A DNA stretch of 64,000 bases from Thermodesulfovibrio sp. 3907-1M (GTDB lineage: Bacteria; Nitrospirota; Thermodesulfovibrionia; Thermodesulfovibrionales; Thermodesulfovibrionaceae): the NCBI RefSeq assembly GCF_040450955.1, contig NZ_CP144373.1:1654486-1718485 (forward strand), given 5' to 3'. Made by a program: the position numbers and the translations under genes. This document shows positions 30,066 to 37,993 of this stretch, piece by piece. The notes under the pieces were generated by a model that saw only the letters and a program-made list of their open reading frames with translations, had not been told where the DNA came from and searched no databases. Within the stretch, counting starts at the first letter, position 1, and the number at the start of each line of letters is the position of its first letter.

Positions 30066-31256
30066 CTATTTTGCTTTTGCTGGAGCAGGCTTAAATTTTT
30101 TATATTTTTCGGGATGTTCATAATGGCTGGGGAAGAAGATATCACTAGTTCTATTATTTGATTCATCAAGCTCTGCTACCTCGTTATCAGGATCAAGAGT
30201 AATTCTGAACCAGCAATCAGCCTTTGGTGCAAAATAGTTGTCAACATAAATCCATATAGTTCTATATCCTCCATTAGCTTGAAGATCCTCAATTTCTATG
30301 ATTCCATTCACAATTTTACCTTCCTTTATACTGTGCCACTTTTCCTCTTTGCTGTAATAATAACCTACATCGTATTTACTATCTCTACCAGTTTCTGCGT
30401 GATACTCCTTTTCCCAATCCCATCTTCTCTCAATTCTGACCTTCAGCTTTGAAACATCACTATGTCCGGAATTGACGACATTAATTTTTAGCTGTGCTTC
30501 ATCATAGACAACAGCCTGCTCATTTTCTCTTTCTGAAATTTTTGGGAAAATCTCAGCTTTTGTTATTTTTAGGTCTGGTAGAGATTTTAATACTTCCTCT
30601 GACTTTTTTACCCCCTCTTTTACAGCCCCTTCAGGAATCTTTGGAACCTGGAGGCATTTTGGTTTGAAACTCTTTTTGAAGTCAGGATGTGGATGGCATT
30701 CATTTTTCTGGTCATATGGCGACCGGTTGTAAACTGCGAAAGAGGCATGGATTGCAGCGTCCCTGCATTGTAAAGGCTCTTTTGAAGACCATCCCCATAC
30801 ATCAATGTAGCCCTTCTTTAAATCATTTTCTGTTACTACAAAGCCTATAACTGGAAATCCGCCATAATCGTAGGGAGGAAAGGCTGGCGTTGGACCATAA
30901 TATTCGAGAAGATTAGTTTCAGTTTCAGAATACTTAATTCCTATCAGTCTGAGAGACATCGTTTTTGACCAGAATTTAGCTGGAGCGTCTGAAGGTCCTT
31001 CAAAGGCACAGTCGCAGAGCTTTTGACCCGGAGCGCCAGGAATTATTGTCTTCTTTGTGAATTTGACCCTCGCGCCAACATTTAATTTTTCTCCCTGTTG
31101 AGGTCCCTTAGAAAAAAGAATGTCTCCTACCTCTGCGCACCAGTAACTCTTAGCAATTTTTACCTGAGCAGGAGTCTGTGGTTTCATCTGGGCAGATGAA
31201 AGAACCGGGAAAACCATAAGACTCATTAAAAGCCATACTAAAAACTTTGTTTTCAT
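30066..31256 (-). CDS. Secreted protein with CARDB-like C-terminal domain, island cargo
   Basis: A 396-residue protein with signal peptide MKTKFLVWLLMSLMVFPVLS. The middle region has several cysteines (SYWCAEVGD, KLCDCAFEG, PLQCRDAA, NECHPH). Residues about 230-380 resemble a CARDB/immunoglobulin-like adhesion fold: LKINVVNSGHSDVSKLKVRI, then WIYVDNYFAPKADCW and LDPDNEVAELDESNN. That last string (D-x-x-N-x-V-x-E-x-x-E-x-N-N) is typical of CARDB domains. It is presumably exported and may bind a surface or partner; the role is unknown. Confidence 0.7.
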   Translation of the reverse strand: MKTKFLVWLLMSLMVFPVLSSAQMKPQTPAQVKIAKSYWCAEVGDILFSKGPQQGEKLNVGARVKFTKKTIIPGAPGQKLCDCAFEGPSDAPAKFWSKTMSLRLIGIKYSETETNLLEYYGPTPAFPPYDYGGFPVIGFVVTENDLKKGYIDVWGWSSKEPLQCRDAAIHASFAVYNRSPYDQKNECHPHPDFKKSFKPKCLQVPKIPEGAVKEGVKKSEEVLKSLPDLKITKAEIFPKISERENEQAVVYDEAQLKINVVNSGHSDVSKLKVRIERRWDWEKEYHAETGRDSKYDVGYYYSKEEKWHSIKEGKIVNGIIEIEDLQANGGYRTIWIYVDNYFAPKADCWFRITLDPDNEVAELDESNNRTSDIFFPSHYEHPEKYKKFKPAPAKAK

Positions 31257-31312
31257 AATTTAGACCTCCTTATAATTTTTATTTCTATCCTCAACGAGCC
31301 GATAACGAATGA

Positions 31313-31397
31313 GCAGATAACGGCTTGCGGACATGCGAAGCTCAGCTTTGCCGAATTTGGGCGAGCGAAGCATAGCCTTATGTCCGCTGTTATCTGC
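31313..31397. repeat. attC-like imperfect palindrome downstream of the methyltransferase
   Basis: GCAGATAAC (31313-31321) pairs perfectly with GTTATCTGC (31389-31397), and GCGGACAT (31327-31334) with ATGTCCGC (31380-31387). The two stems are separated by 5 nt on one side and 1 nt on the other. Paired AAC/GTT boxes, two stems with unequal spacers and a position 9 bp after the stop of a single gene recall integron cassette attC sites. The outer boxes do not fully fit the standard R-Y-Y-Y-A-A-C consensus. Confidence 0.5.
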
Positions 31398-31405
31398 CGT
31401 TACCA

Positions 31406-32209
31406 TCATTCTTTTACTGCTATTAGGAATATCCGGTTGAACTTTAATTTTACCATTCCTTTTTTAGCTTGATATTCAAATGCTTTTCTCACGATTTCTT
31501 TGAATACTGAGATGTAGTTTGCTGTCAGTTTTATGTTGTAGTAATCTTGGTTTAAATATCCTGCTATTGCGCCCGAAGAAAATATCTTGAGCACATCTTC
31601 AGGTGTATGTTCTGTTGTGATGGTCTCAATTTTTGAAAACACAACTTTAAAACCACATTTTTCAAATAGAGATTTATATTCTTCTGCAGTTTCAAGGAAG
31701 AACCATGGTTCCTTAAAATGGGAGAATATTTCTTTTGTCCTCTCATCTCTCTTCACCATTTCAACTGCTTCTATAAAATTGGGACAGTATATCTTCTTTG
31801 CTGGTGCCTGAATGCCAATTCTTCCATTCCTCTTTAATGCTCTGTAGCAGTTCTTTATCACTTTCTCGGGATCTTTAAACCACTGAAAGGCTGAGTTGCA
31901 AAAAATAACATCAAAACTTTCCACATAATCTATATCCTCTGCACTTTTAATTTCATACACTATCTCTAACCCTTTACTTTTTTCAATAGCCTCCCTCATC
32001 ATCCCTTCAGAAGGATCAACTCCCACAACATTTCCATTAGACAAACTTCTTATCTTCCTCGTTAAATGCCCTGTTCCACACCCCAAATCTAAAACATCAT
32101 CATTAGTTCTAATTTTTAAAAGTTTTAGCAGTATTTCTGATGCTGATTTTTGAACGGTTGCGTATTCTTCGTATTCTGTCGCAATTTTTGAGAAATCCAT
32201 TTTACTCAT
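31406..32209 (-). CDS. SAM-dependent class I methyltransferase
   Basis: A 267-residue protein. Motif I is DDVLDLGCGTGHLTRKI, motif II VVGVDPSEGMM, then SAEDIDYVESFDVIFCNSAFQWF, and a post-motif region RNGRIGIQAP. This resembles BioC and trans-aconitate methyltransferases. There is no biotin operon here, so a specific substrate cannot be named. It starts at ATG 32209 (or 32200). A TATGAT lies 5 bp before 32209 and no ribosome-binding site is seen. It may be a gene cassette (see the palindrome after it). Confidence 0.8.
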   Translation of the reverse strand: MSKMDFSKIATEYEEYATVQKSASEILLKLLKIRTNDDVLDLGCGTGHLTRKIRSLSNGNVVGVDPSEGMMREAIEKSKGLEIVYEIKSAEDIDYVESFDVIFCNSAFQWFKDPEKVIKNCYRALKRNGRIGIQAPAKKIYCPNFIEAVEMVKRDERTKEIFSHFKEPWFFLETAEEYKSLFEKCGFKVVFSKIETITTEHTPEDVLKIFSSGAIAGYLNQDYYNIKLTANYISVFKEIVRKAFEYQAKKGMVKLKFNRIFLIAVKE

Positions 32210-32361
32210 ACTAAATCATATACTCAATAGGATTGTCAAAACTTTTTAAGCAAAAATGCTTAAAAGCCTTGAATTTAAATGTATTGTTTATATTTTGCTT
32301 GCTTCCCCCTTTTTAGGGTTAAACTAGTAGCTACAGCAACTACAAAAGGAGGCAAGCTCGT

Positions 32362-32974
32362 ATGTCTAAAGTTGCTCGTTTTCTGGATTTGCTCTAAATT
32401 CACTCCTGATGTAAGGTCTGCAATCACCTCTTTCAACTAAATCAAAGAGCCCGTAAATACTCTAAATCCAGATACTATTGCTCATATTGCCATCATGCAC
32501 TCTTTACCTGGAAAGTTCGTAAAATGGAAATCCTTCTTATCCAGCAGATATTCACTTCATTAATCAAAGTGAGATTGCCAATCTATTAAACTCCAATGTC
32601 CAGCATCGCAAGGTTGTTGGGCTGCAAAACCTTGATGATGAATCAGAAGAATTCAGGGCTTTTAAACAACTCATTGAAAGGCTTAATAGAACTTGCAAAC
32701 ACCGTGTGAAACCTGCTCACGGCTTTAATTGTTTAAATGGCGCTGTAGCCCTTACTGTCCTCTTTGTTACACATTACAATTTCCTCCGGCCTCGCTTAAT
32801 AACAAAACTCCTATCCAATTACACGAGCTGGAAGGTATCTCCACGCTTCAACCTGCATTAAAGAAAAACAAGGAACTGGAAGAAAGACAAGATAAAATAG
32901 AAAAAGCTTTAAAAGAACTCTCAAAGATTGACTCCAGAGTGGCAGAGATACTAAAAAGTGTTGGGCTGCTGTAA
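32362..32974 (+). pseudogene. Broken DDE-type insertion-sequence transposase
   Basis: Starts ATG 32362 behind AAAGGAGG. Fragments in different frames show an N-terminal zinc-ribbon piece (KSRYYCSYCHHALFTWKVRK), then a DDE-domain end with LNSNVQHRKVVG, FKQLIERLNRT, KHRVKPAHGFN and VLFVTHYNFLRP, and a coiled C-terminal tail (LEERQDKIEKALKELSKIDS) in yet another frame. Several stops and a missing middle make it non-functional. Terminal inverted repeats were not found by eye. It lies inside the tRNA-Asp island near attR. Confidence 0.78.
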
Positions 32975-33055
32975 TAAAACTGTAATAAAAGGCATCAAAA
33001 TTTGAAAAAATCACTTTGACAAATCAGCTATGCAAGCCATGTTTTGATTTTAGGA

Positions 33056-33124
33056 TTGCCTGTCACGCAAGAGGCCGCGGGTTCAAGTCCCGTCCACCCC
33101 GCCAATAAAATCAAGAATTTGTGA
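33056..33124. repeat. attR: 69-bp direct repeat of the tRNA-Asp tail
   Basis: Identical to 28593-28661. It contains only the 3' half of the tRNA gene, so it is a fragment and not a second tRNA. It ends 6 bp before the stop of the next gene. Confidence 0.93.
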
Positions 33125-33130
33125 AGGTAT

Positions 33131-34429
33131 TTAAAACCCTATATCCCTCAGGCTTCTTGGAAATTGTCTTAGTGATTCTAAGTCTGTGCCTGCTGCAATT
33201 TTTAATGCTTCCTGTATGAAACTTTTAAATGTGCTTTTTACTTGTTCAAACTTCTCTTTTAGTACGGGCTCCAATCCATGGGCAAGTATGGAGTTGTTTC
33301 TCAATTTGAGGCATTCAAGAAGTTCTTTTTTTCTTTCCAGGTAAAGTTTTCCTAAATCGTCATCCATATGAGCGAGGAGTTCATAGCTCTTTGCAAGAGC
33401 AAGCTTGACTATGCCATCTTCGCTATTCTTTTCACACTCTGTTTGCAAAAATTGCAAAGCCTTCTCATTAAGTTTAGGAAGCTCATTACATTTTATGTTT
33501 GAATTATCTATTCCGTGAGAATTTAACCTTAGCTGTGCTATCATCTCAATTGCTCTGTAGTATCTGGCAATAGAGTCATCAAACTTACTCTGTTCAGCCC
33601 TTCTTTCAGCATTCATAACAAGGTCAATAACTTTCTCATAACCATGACAGGATTTTTTCCCGAGAATTTGCTTTAGACAGAGATAATAGTTGATTATTGC
33701 TTTGTGACAAGAACTGTCCTTTGGAAGGGCTTTAATTATTCTGTCAAACTCTTCAAAAGCAGACTGATGGTGAAACTTATCCCATAAAACAAATGCATTA
33801 AGTATATCCTTTAATCGCATTATTTCGTTTTTTGTTTCCACAGGCAGGGAAGCTTTAAGATAGTTTTTCGCTTTTTCAATGATTTCCTCGTAATAGTACT
33901 TATGCATTAAAGTATCAAAGTATTTCCTGTCAATTCTGTAAAGAAGATTTATCTTATTTATTGATGTTGGAAAGTCTCCGCTGTCAATTTTAATAAGGTT
34001 TGTTCTCTGGGCAGTATTAAGTTGAAGCTCCCAACCATCCTGAAGAATACTAAGAATCACCAGTGCTGCACTCATGGTTTTTGTCCCTCCAGTGTAGTTT
34101 GCAATGACTCTGATACTTTGTTTGTCTGGAAACCTCTCATTTAGTCTGGAGAGCAAATCTTCTTCAAGCTTTTTAAAGGTTTCATTTAGGTCATCTATAA
34201 TGTCCACATCAAGAGTTATTTTTTCATAGTCTTCTTTTGAAAGATTGCACTCTTTTGCGATAATTTTATCCCCTTCTTTCAAGGGCTTACCATCAACCAG
34301 TCTTTCCGATGCTACATCAGATTTTCCAGAGGAACAGATAAAATAAACGAAGTCAAACTTCTCTTCTATTATGGAGTTTATAATGGGCACAGTGCTTCCA
34401 CCAACAGTGAAAATTCCTATTGTTTTCAT
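33131..34429 (-). CDS. CARF-HEPN CRISPR accessory protein (Cas02710/TIGR02710-like)
   Basis: A 432-residue protein. The N-terminal CARF-like domain has IGIFTVGGSTVPIINSI, FVYFICSSGKSD and RVIANYTGGTKTMSAALVIL, where the T-G-G-T-K-x-M loop is the cyclic-oligoadenylate-site motif. The C-terminal helical region has LECLKLRNNSILAHGLEPV, containing an R-x6-H HEPN RNase motif. It is expected to be an RNase switched on by cyclic oligoadenylate from Cas10, as for Csm6/Csx1; activity is inference. ATG 34429 with GGGGGT upstream is preferred over 34441. It lies about 9 kb from the CRISPR array. Confidence 0.82.
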   Translation of the reverse strand: MKTIGIFTVGGSTVPIINSIIEEKFDFVYFICSSGKSDVASERLVDGKPLKEGDKIIAKECNLSKEDYEKITLDVDIIDDLNETFKKLEEDLLSRLNERFPDKQSIRVIANYTGGTKTMSAALVILSILQDGWELQLNTAQRTNLIKIDSGDFPTSINKINLLYRIDRKYFDTLMHKYYYEEIIEKAKNYLKASLPVETKNEIMRLKDILNAFVLWDKFHHQSAFEEFDRIIKALPKDSSCHKAIINYYLCLKQILGKKSCHGYEKVIDLVMNAERRAEQSKFDDSIARYYRAIEMIAQLRLNSHGIDNSNIKCNELPKLNEKALQFLQTECEKNSEDGIVKLALAKSYELLAHMDDDLGKLYLERKKELLECLKLRNNSILAHGLEPVLKEKFEQVKSTFKSFIQEALKIAAGTDLESLRQFPRSLRDIGF

Positions 34430-34608
34430 GTTTACCCCCATATACTTTTGTTTAATTTTTTTATAAACAATTATATCAAATACTGTTTAGAAACTCACCA
34501 GAGTTTTGCTTGAGCAGTTACTTACTCAAGACATGATTTAGAAGGTTTTTATGGCAAATTTAATGATACTATGATAAAATGGAAAAAATAAGCTTATGGA
34601 GGTGGAAG

Positions 34609-35079
34609 ATGAAAAAAGTTTTGATACTTTACTATTCAAGGACAGGAAATACAGAGAAAATGGCAAAAATGATTGCTCAAGGACTTGCGGATAAAAGTGT
34701 CATTGTTGATTTAAAAAAAGTTGAAGAAGCGAGTGTAGACAGCCTGCCGGAGTATGATGGTTTTATAATTGGTTCACCGAACTATTTTGGAACTATGGCA
34801 GCAGAGGTTAAAAAATTCATTGATGAGTCTGTTAAATATTACAGAAAAATTGAGGGAAAACTTGTAGCAGCCTTCACCTCTACTGGAATGATTGGTGGAG
34901 GTGGAGAGACAGTATGTCTTGATATTCTGAAGGCATTTTTAATTCATGGATGTATATGTTTAGGTTTTACAAGACTTGGACACTACGGACCTGTTTCAAT
35001 TGGAAAGCCTGATGAAAGGATTGAAAGAGAAATAAGTGAAATGGTGAGTAAGTACGCAGAGGTTCTTAAAAGAATATAA
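34609..35079 (+). CDS. Flavodoxin / NAD(P)H:quinone oxidoreductase-like protein
   Basis: A 156-residue flavodoxin fold: MKKVLILYYSRTGNTEKMAK (FMN phosphate loop S-R-T-G-N-T), DGFIIGSPNYFGTMAAEVKKF and AAFTSTGMIGGGGETVC, resembling WrbA. It binds FMN and shuttles electrons or reduces quinones. The ATG at 34609 follows GGAGGTGG; a frame extending to 34579 is less likely. The next gene overlaps its stop by one base. Confidence 0.88.
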   Translation: MKKVLILYYSRTGNTEKMAKMIAQGLADKSVIVDLKKVEEASVDSLPEYDGFIIGSPNYFGTMAAEVKKFIDESVKYYRKIEGKLVAAFTSTGMIGGGGETVCLDILKAFLIHGCICLGFTRLGHYGPVSIGKPDERIEREISEMVSKYAEVLKRI

Positions 35080-36029
35080 TGTTTGACAGAAAAAAACAGC
35101 TCAGGTGGGCATCTTTAAAAGTTGGTATTGTCATAACAACTACCCTGCTTATAATTTTTTTCGTAATAATTTTTTCAGGCGGAATACAATCCTTTTTTCA
35201 AAAAAGAGTGCTGATGAATATTTACATATCAGATGTAAAAGGACTGCGTAAAGGTGCACCCGTAAGAGTAGCAGGAGTTGATGTTGGAGAGGTCAAGGAT
35301 ATAAAACTCAGCAAAGAATACGGAACTGTGGTAAGAGTTTTGATAGATAAAAAAGTTTTAGGTTATTTGAAATCCGACGCCAGAGCTACTGTTCAGACAA
35401 TAGGACTTCTTGGTGATAAATACATTGAGATATTTCCAGGTGAATCTCAGGAAAGCTTTGACATATCAAAGGCCATGCATGGATATCCTCAGACAGAAGT
35501 AAGGGAAATAATAGCAGTTGCAGCATCAACAATGAATAAAATTGAAGGACTGATTCAGAAAATTGATTTCTTGATAACAAAAGTTGAAAGCGCTGAAGGA
35601 ACAATTCCAAAACTGATCACTGATCCTTCCCTTTATAATAATCTGAACTCAACGGTTTTAGAACTTAAAAGAACAGTGCAAGAGATAAGACTTGGAAGCA
35701 TTGGAATGATTTCAAGAGATAAGGAACTTTCTCAAAGATTGGCAAATGCTTTAAAAAACTTTGAGGAAGCTTCAAATAAAATATCCTCACAGCAGGGAAC
35801 ACTTGGAAAAATGATAAATGATCCTGCTTTATATGAAAGCCTTCTTAACAGTTCTCAAAGACTTGAAAATCTTTTAAAGGAAATTGAAGATTCAGAGGGA
35901 ACAGTTAAGATGCTAATCAAGGATAAAAAAGCAGCGGAAGATTTAAAACAAAGCATAAAAGAGCTTAAAGAACTTATTGAGGAAATAAAGAAAGAACCGA
36001 AAAAATTTTTCAAATTCAGCATATTTTAG
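35079..36029 (+). CDS. MCE/MlaD-family lipid-transport protein
   Basis: A 316-residue protein: one N-terminal membrane helix (LKVGIVITTTLLIIFFVIIF), then an MCE domain (about 40-120) with VKGLRKGAPVRVAGVDVGEV and TIGLLGDKYIEI. A long coiled region follows with repeated QGTLGKMINDPALYESL and EGTVKMLIKDKKAAEDL motifs. MCE proteins form hexameric channels moving phospholipids between membranes with an MlaEF ABC transporter; those partners are not in this window. Confidence 0.88.
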   Translation: MFDRKKQLRWASLKVGIVITTTLLIIFFVIIFSGGIQSFFQKRVLMNIYISDVKGLRKGAPVRVAGVDVGEVKDIKLSKEYGTVVRVLIDKKVLGYLKSDARATVQTIGLLGDKYIEIFPGESQESFDISKAMHGYPQTEVREIIAVAASTMNKIEGLIQKIDFLITKVESAEGTIPKLITDPSLYNNLNSTVLELKRTVQEIRLGSIGMISRDKELSQRLANALKNFEEASNKISSQQGTLGKMINDPALYESLLNSSQRLENLLKEIEDSEGTVKMLIKDKKAAEDLKQSIKELKELIEEIKKEPKKFFKFSIF

Positions 36030-36041
36030 TTATAATTTTTT

Positions 36042-36542
36042 ATGGCAACCCTTGAGATAAGAAAATATCCTGATGAGGTATTAAAAAAGAAAGCTGAGTT
36101 AGTTAATGATATTGATGGAGATTTACAGAAATTCATTGATAACATGATTGAAACTATGTATAATTCAAATGGTATTGGCCTGGCTGCTCCTCAGGTGGGA
36201 GTCTCAAAAAGAGTTATTATTGTTGATACCTCTCCAAGACAGGAGAATCAATCACTTATTGTTTTAATCAATCCTGAGATAATAAATTCAGAGGGAGAAG
36301 TTCTCTCTGAAGAGGGATGCTTGAGTTTACCAGGTTTTATAACGAGGCTTAAAAGAAATGAAAGAGTTTTTGTGAAAGGACTGGACAGAAAAGGTAAGCC
36401 CATAGAAATTGAAGCAACAGGACTTCTTGCAAGAGCATTGCAGCATGAAATTGACCATCTTGATGGCATTCTTCTTATTGATAGAATAAGTCCTCTTAAA
36501 CGGGAACTTTTCAGAAGAAAATACTTAAAAGCAAAGAAATAA
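36042..36542 (+). CDS. def: Peptide deformylase
   Basis: A 166-residue metalloenzyme that removes formyl groups from new proteins. All three motifs are present: GIGLAAPQVG, EGCLSLPG (metal cysteine) and LQHEIDHLDG (two metal histidines). A TATAAT at 36031-36036, 5 bp before the ATG, with no ribosome-binding site, suggests an internal promoter and a leaderless start. fmt follows within 8 bp, the usual partner. Confidence 0.96.
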   Translation: MATLEIRKYPDEVLKKKAELVNDIDGDLQKFIDNMIETMYNSNGIGLAAPQVGVSKRVIIVDTSPRQENQSLIVLINPEIINSEGEVLSEEGCLSLPGFITRLKRNERVFVKGLDRKGKPIEIEATGLLARALQHEIDHLDGILLIDRISPLKRELFRRKYLKAKK

Positions 36543-36549
36543 CTCTGTC

Positions 36550-37476
36550 ATGCCAGCCGGGATAATTTTTTTTGGGACTCCAGAGTTTGCAGTTCCTACG
36601 CTTAAAGCTTTAATTGAAAGAAAAGAAAAGATTCTCCTTGTAATCACACAGCCTGATAAACCAAAAGGAAGAGGAAAGATTATTCAATCCTGTGAGATTA
36701 AGAAAGTTGCTATAGAATTCGGGCTTAATGTGGTACAGCCAGAAAAATTGAGAGATGAAAGCTTCGTAAAGATGTTAAAGGAGTTATCTCCTGAGTTTGC
36801 AGTGGTGGTGGCATATGGAAAAATTCTTCCCAAGGAGATTCTTCAAATACCCCAATACGGTTGCATAAACTTGCATGCTTCACTGCTGCCAAAATACAGG
36901 GGTGCAGCACCAATCCAGTGGGCATTGATAAAAGGAGAAAAGATAACTGGTGTGACAACCATGCTTATTGATGAAGGTCTTGATACAGGTCCGGTGCTTT
37001 TGCAGAAAGAAGTTCCCATAGAAGATGAAGACAACGCTCAGAGTCTTGCTCATAAGCTTTCTATAGTTGGTGCTGAATTAATTATTAAGACAATTGAAAA
37101 AATGAGAAATAGAGAGATTGAGCCAAAGCCTCAAGAGGGAGAGCCAAGCTACGCGCCTCAGCTTAAAAAGGAAGACGGAAAAATTAACTGGAATCTTTCA
37201 GCACGGGAAATACTTAATCTTATAAGAGGAACCTATCCCTGGCCGTGCGCATACGGTTTTTTAAAAAATGAGAGAGTAAAAATAATTAAGGCAGAAGTAT
37301 TGGAAGGAGTTGCCTCTCCAGGCATTATTGTTAAAGCAAAAAATGAATTAATTGTCGGCACAGGCAGTGGCTTACTAAGAATTCTTCTTATTCAACCCGA
37401 AGGTAAAAAAGTAATGACAGCAAAAGAATTTATCTCTGGAAGAAAAATAAATGAAGGCGTGGATTCATTTTCTTAG
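36550..37476 (+). CDS. fmt: Methionyl-tRNA formyltransferase
   Basis: A 308-residue enzyme that formylates initiator Met-tRNA using 10-formyl-THF. It has IIFFGTPEFAVPTLKAL, VVVAYGKILPKEILQ, the catalytic region NLHASLLPKYRGAAPIQWA and a C-terminal domain with INWNLSAREILNLIRGTYPW. Motifs and length are normal. Its end overlaps the DUF116 start by 26 bp. Confidence 0.96.
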   Translation: MPAGIIFFGTPEFAVPTLKALIERKEKILLVITQPDKPKGRGKIIQSCEIKKVAIEFGLNVVQPEKLRDESFVKMLKELSPEFAVVVAYGKILPKEILQIPQYGCINLHASLLPKYRGAAPIQWALIKGEKITGVTTMLIDEGLDTGPVLLQKEVPIEDEDNAQSLAHKLSIVGAELIIKTIEKMRNREIEPKPQEGEPSYAPQLKKEDGKINWNLSAREILNLIRGTYPWPCAYGFLKNERVKIIKAEVLEGVASPGIIVKAKNELIVGTGSGLLRILLIQPEGKKVMTAKEFISGRKINEGVDSFS

Positions 37477-37993
37477 AGGTTTTATTCTTAAGATTCTTTA
37501 TCCTGTCTTAATGCTTGTGGGAGCATTTTTAAAATCTAAAAAGGCTGAATTTCAGGCATACATTGTAAAGCTTAACAATCTTCTCGTTATGCGTGATAGT
37601 GTGAATCCAAGAAAAATACTTCTTTTGCTTCCTCACTGTATTCAGAACTCAAAGTGCGATGTCAGGCTTACCTTTGATGTTTATAAATGTCGTAGATGTG
37701 GAAGCTGTAAAGTAAAATATTTAATTGAACTTGCTGAGACTTACAATGTATCAATTGCCATTGCTACTGGAGGAACAATTGCAAGAAAAGTAGTAAAGGA
37801 GATTAAACCGGATGCGATTGTTGCAGTTGCCTGTGAAAGGGATCTCTCAAGTGGAATAGTTGATACTTATCCAATTCCTGTTATTGGAATTCTCAATGAG
37901 AGACCATTTGGTCCATGCATTGACACCACAGTAAATCTTCAGAAAGTTGAGGAAGCAATTAAATGGTTTATAAATCACCAAGAAAAACGGTAG
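37451..37993 (+). CDS. DUF116 family protein
   Basis: A 180-residue protein with an N-terminal hydrophobic segment (FILKILYPVLMLVGAFL) and a cysteine-rich core: LLLLPHCIQNSKCDVRL, YKCRRCGSCKV, then IAIATGGTIARKVV and AVACERDLSSGI. These motifs define DUF116, a family of unknown function with probable metal-binding cysteines, often found near def, fmt and rsmB. It overlaps both neighbours, indicating translational coupling. Confidence 0.85.
   Translation: MKAWIHFLRGFILKILYPVLMLVGAFLKSKKAEFQAYIVKLNNLLVMRDSVNPRKILLLLPHCIQNSKCDVRLTFDVYKCRRCGSCKVKYLIELAETYNVSIAIATGGTIARKVVKEIKPDAIVAVACERDLSSGIVDTYPIPVIGILNERPFGPCIDTTVNLQKVEEAIKWFINHQEKR

Larger units (their letters stand above)
28593..33124. mobile_element. 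Decayed 4.5-kb integrative element in tRNA-Asp
   Basis: The element is bounded by identical 69-bp direct repeats (28593-28661 and 33056-33124) covering the 3' half of tRNA-Asp plus flanking DNA. Directly inside the left repeat is the remnant of a tyrosine integrase, its usual position. The cargo is two secreted proteins, a methyltransferase next to an attC-like palindrome, and a broken DDE transposase. With the integrase truncated, the element should be unable to excise on its own. Structure is seen directly; its history is inferred. Confidence 0.85.

Noticed and set aside
32729-32974. Stand-alone 81-residue plus-strand gene
   Set aside because: Its C-terminal coil continues the broken transposase in a shifted frame, so it is part of that pseudogene.
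33056-33124. A second tRNA-Asp gene
   Set aside because: The 5' half (acceptor and D arm) is missing; it is the attR fragment.
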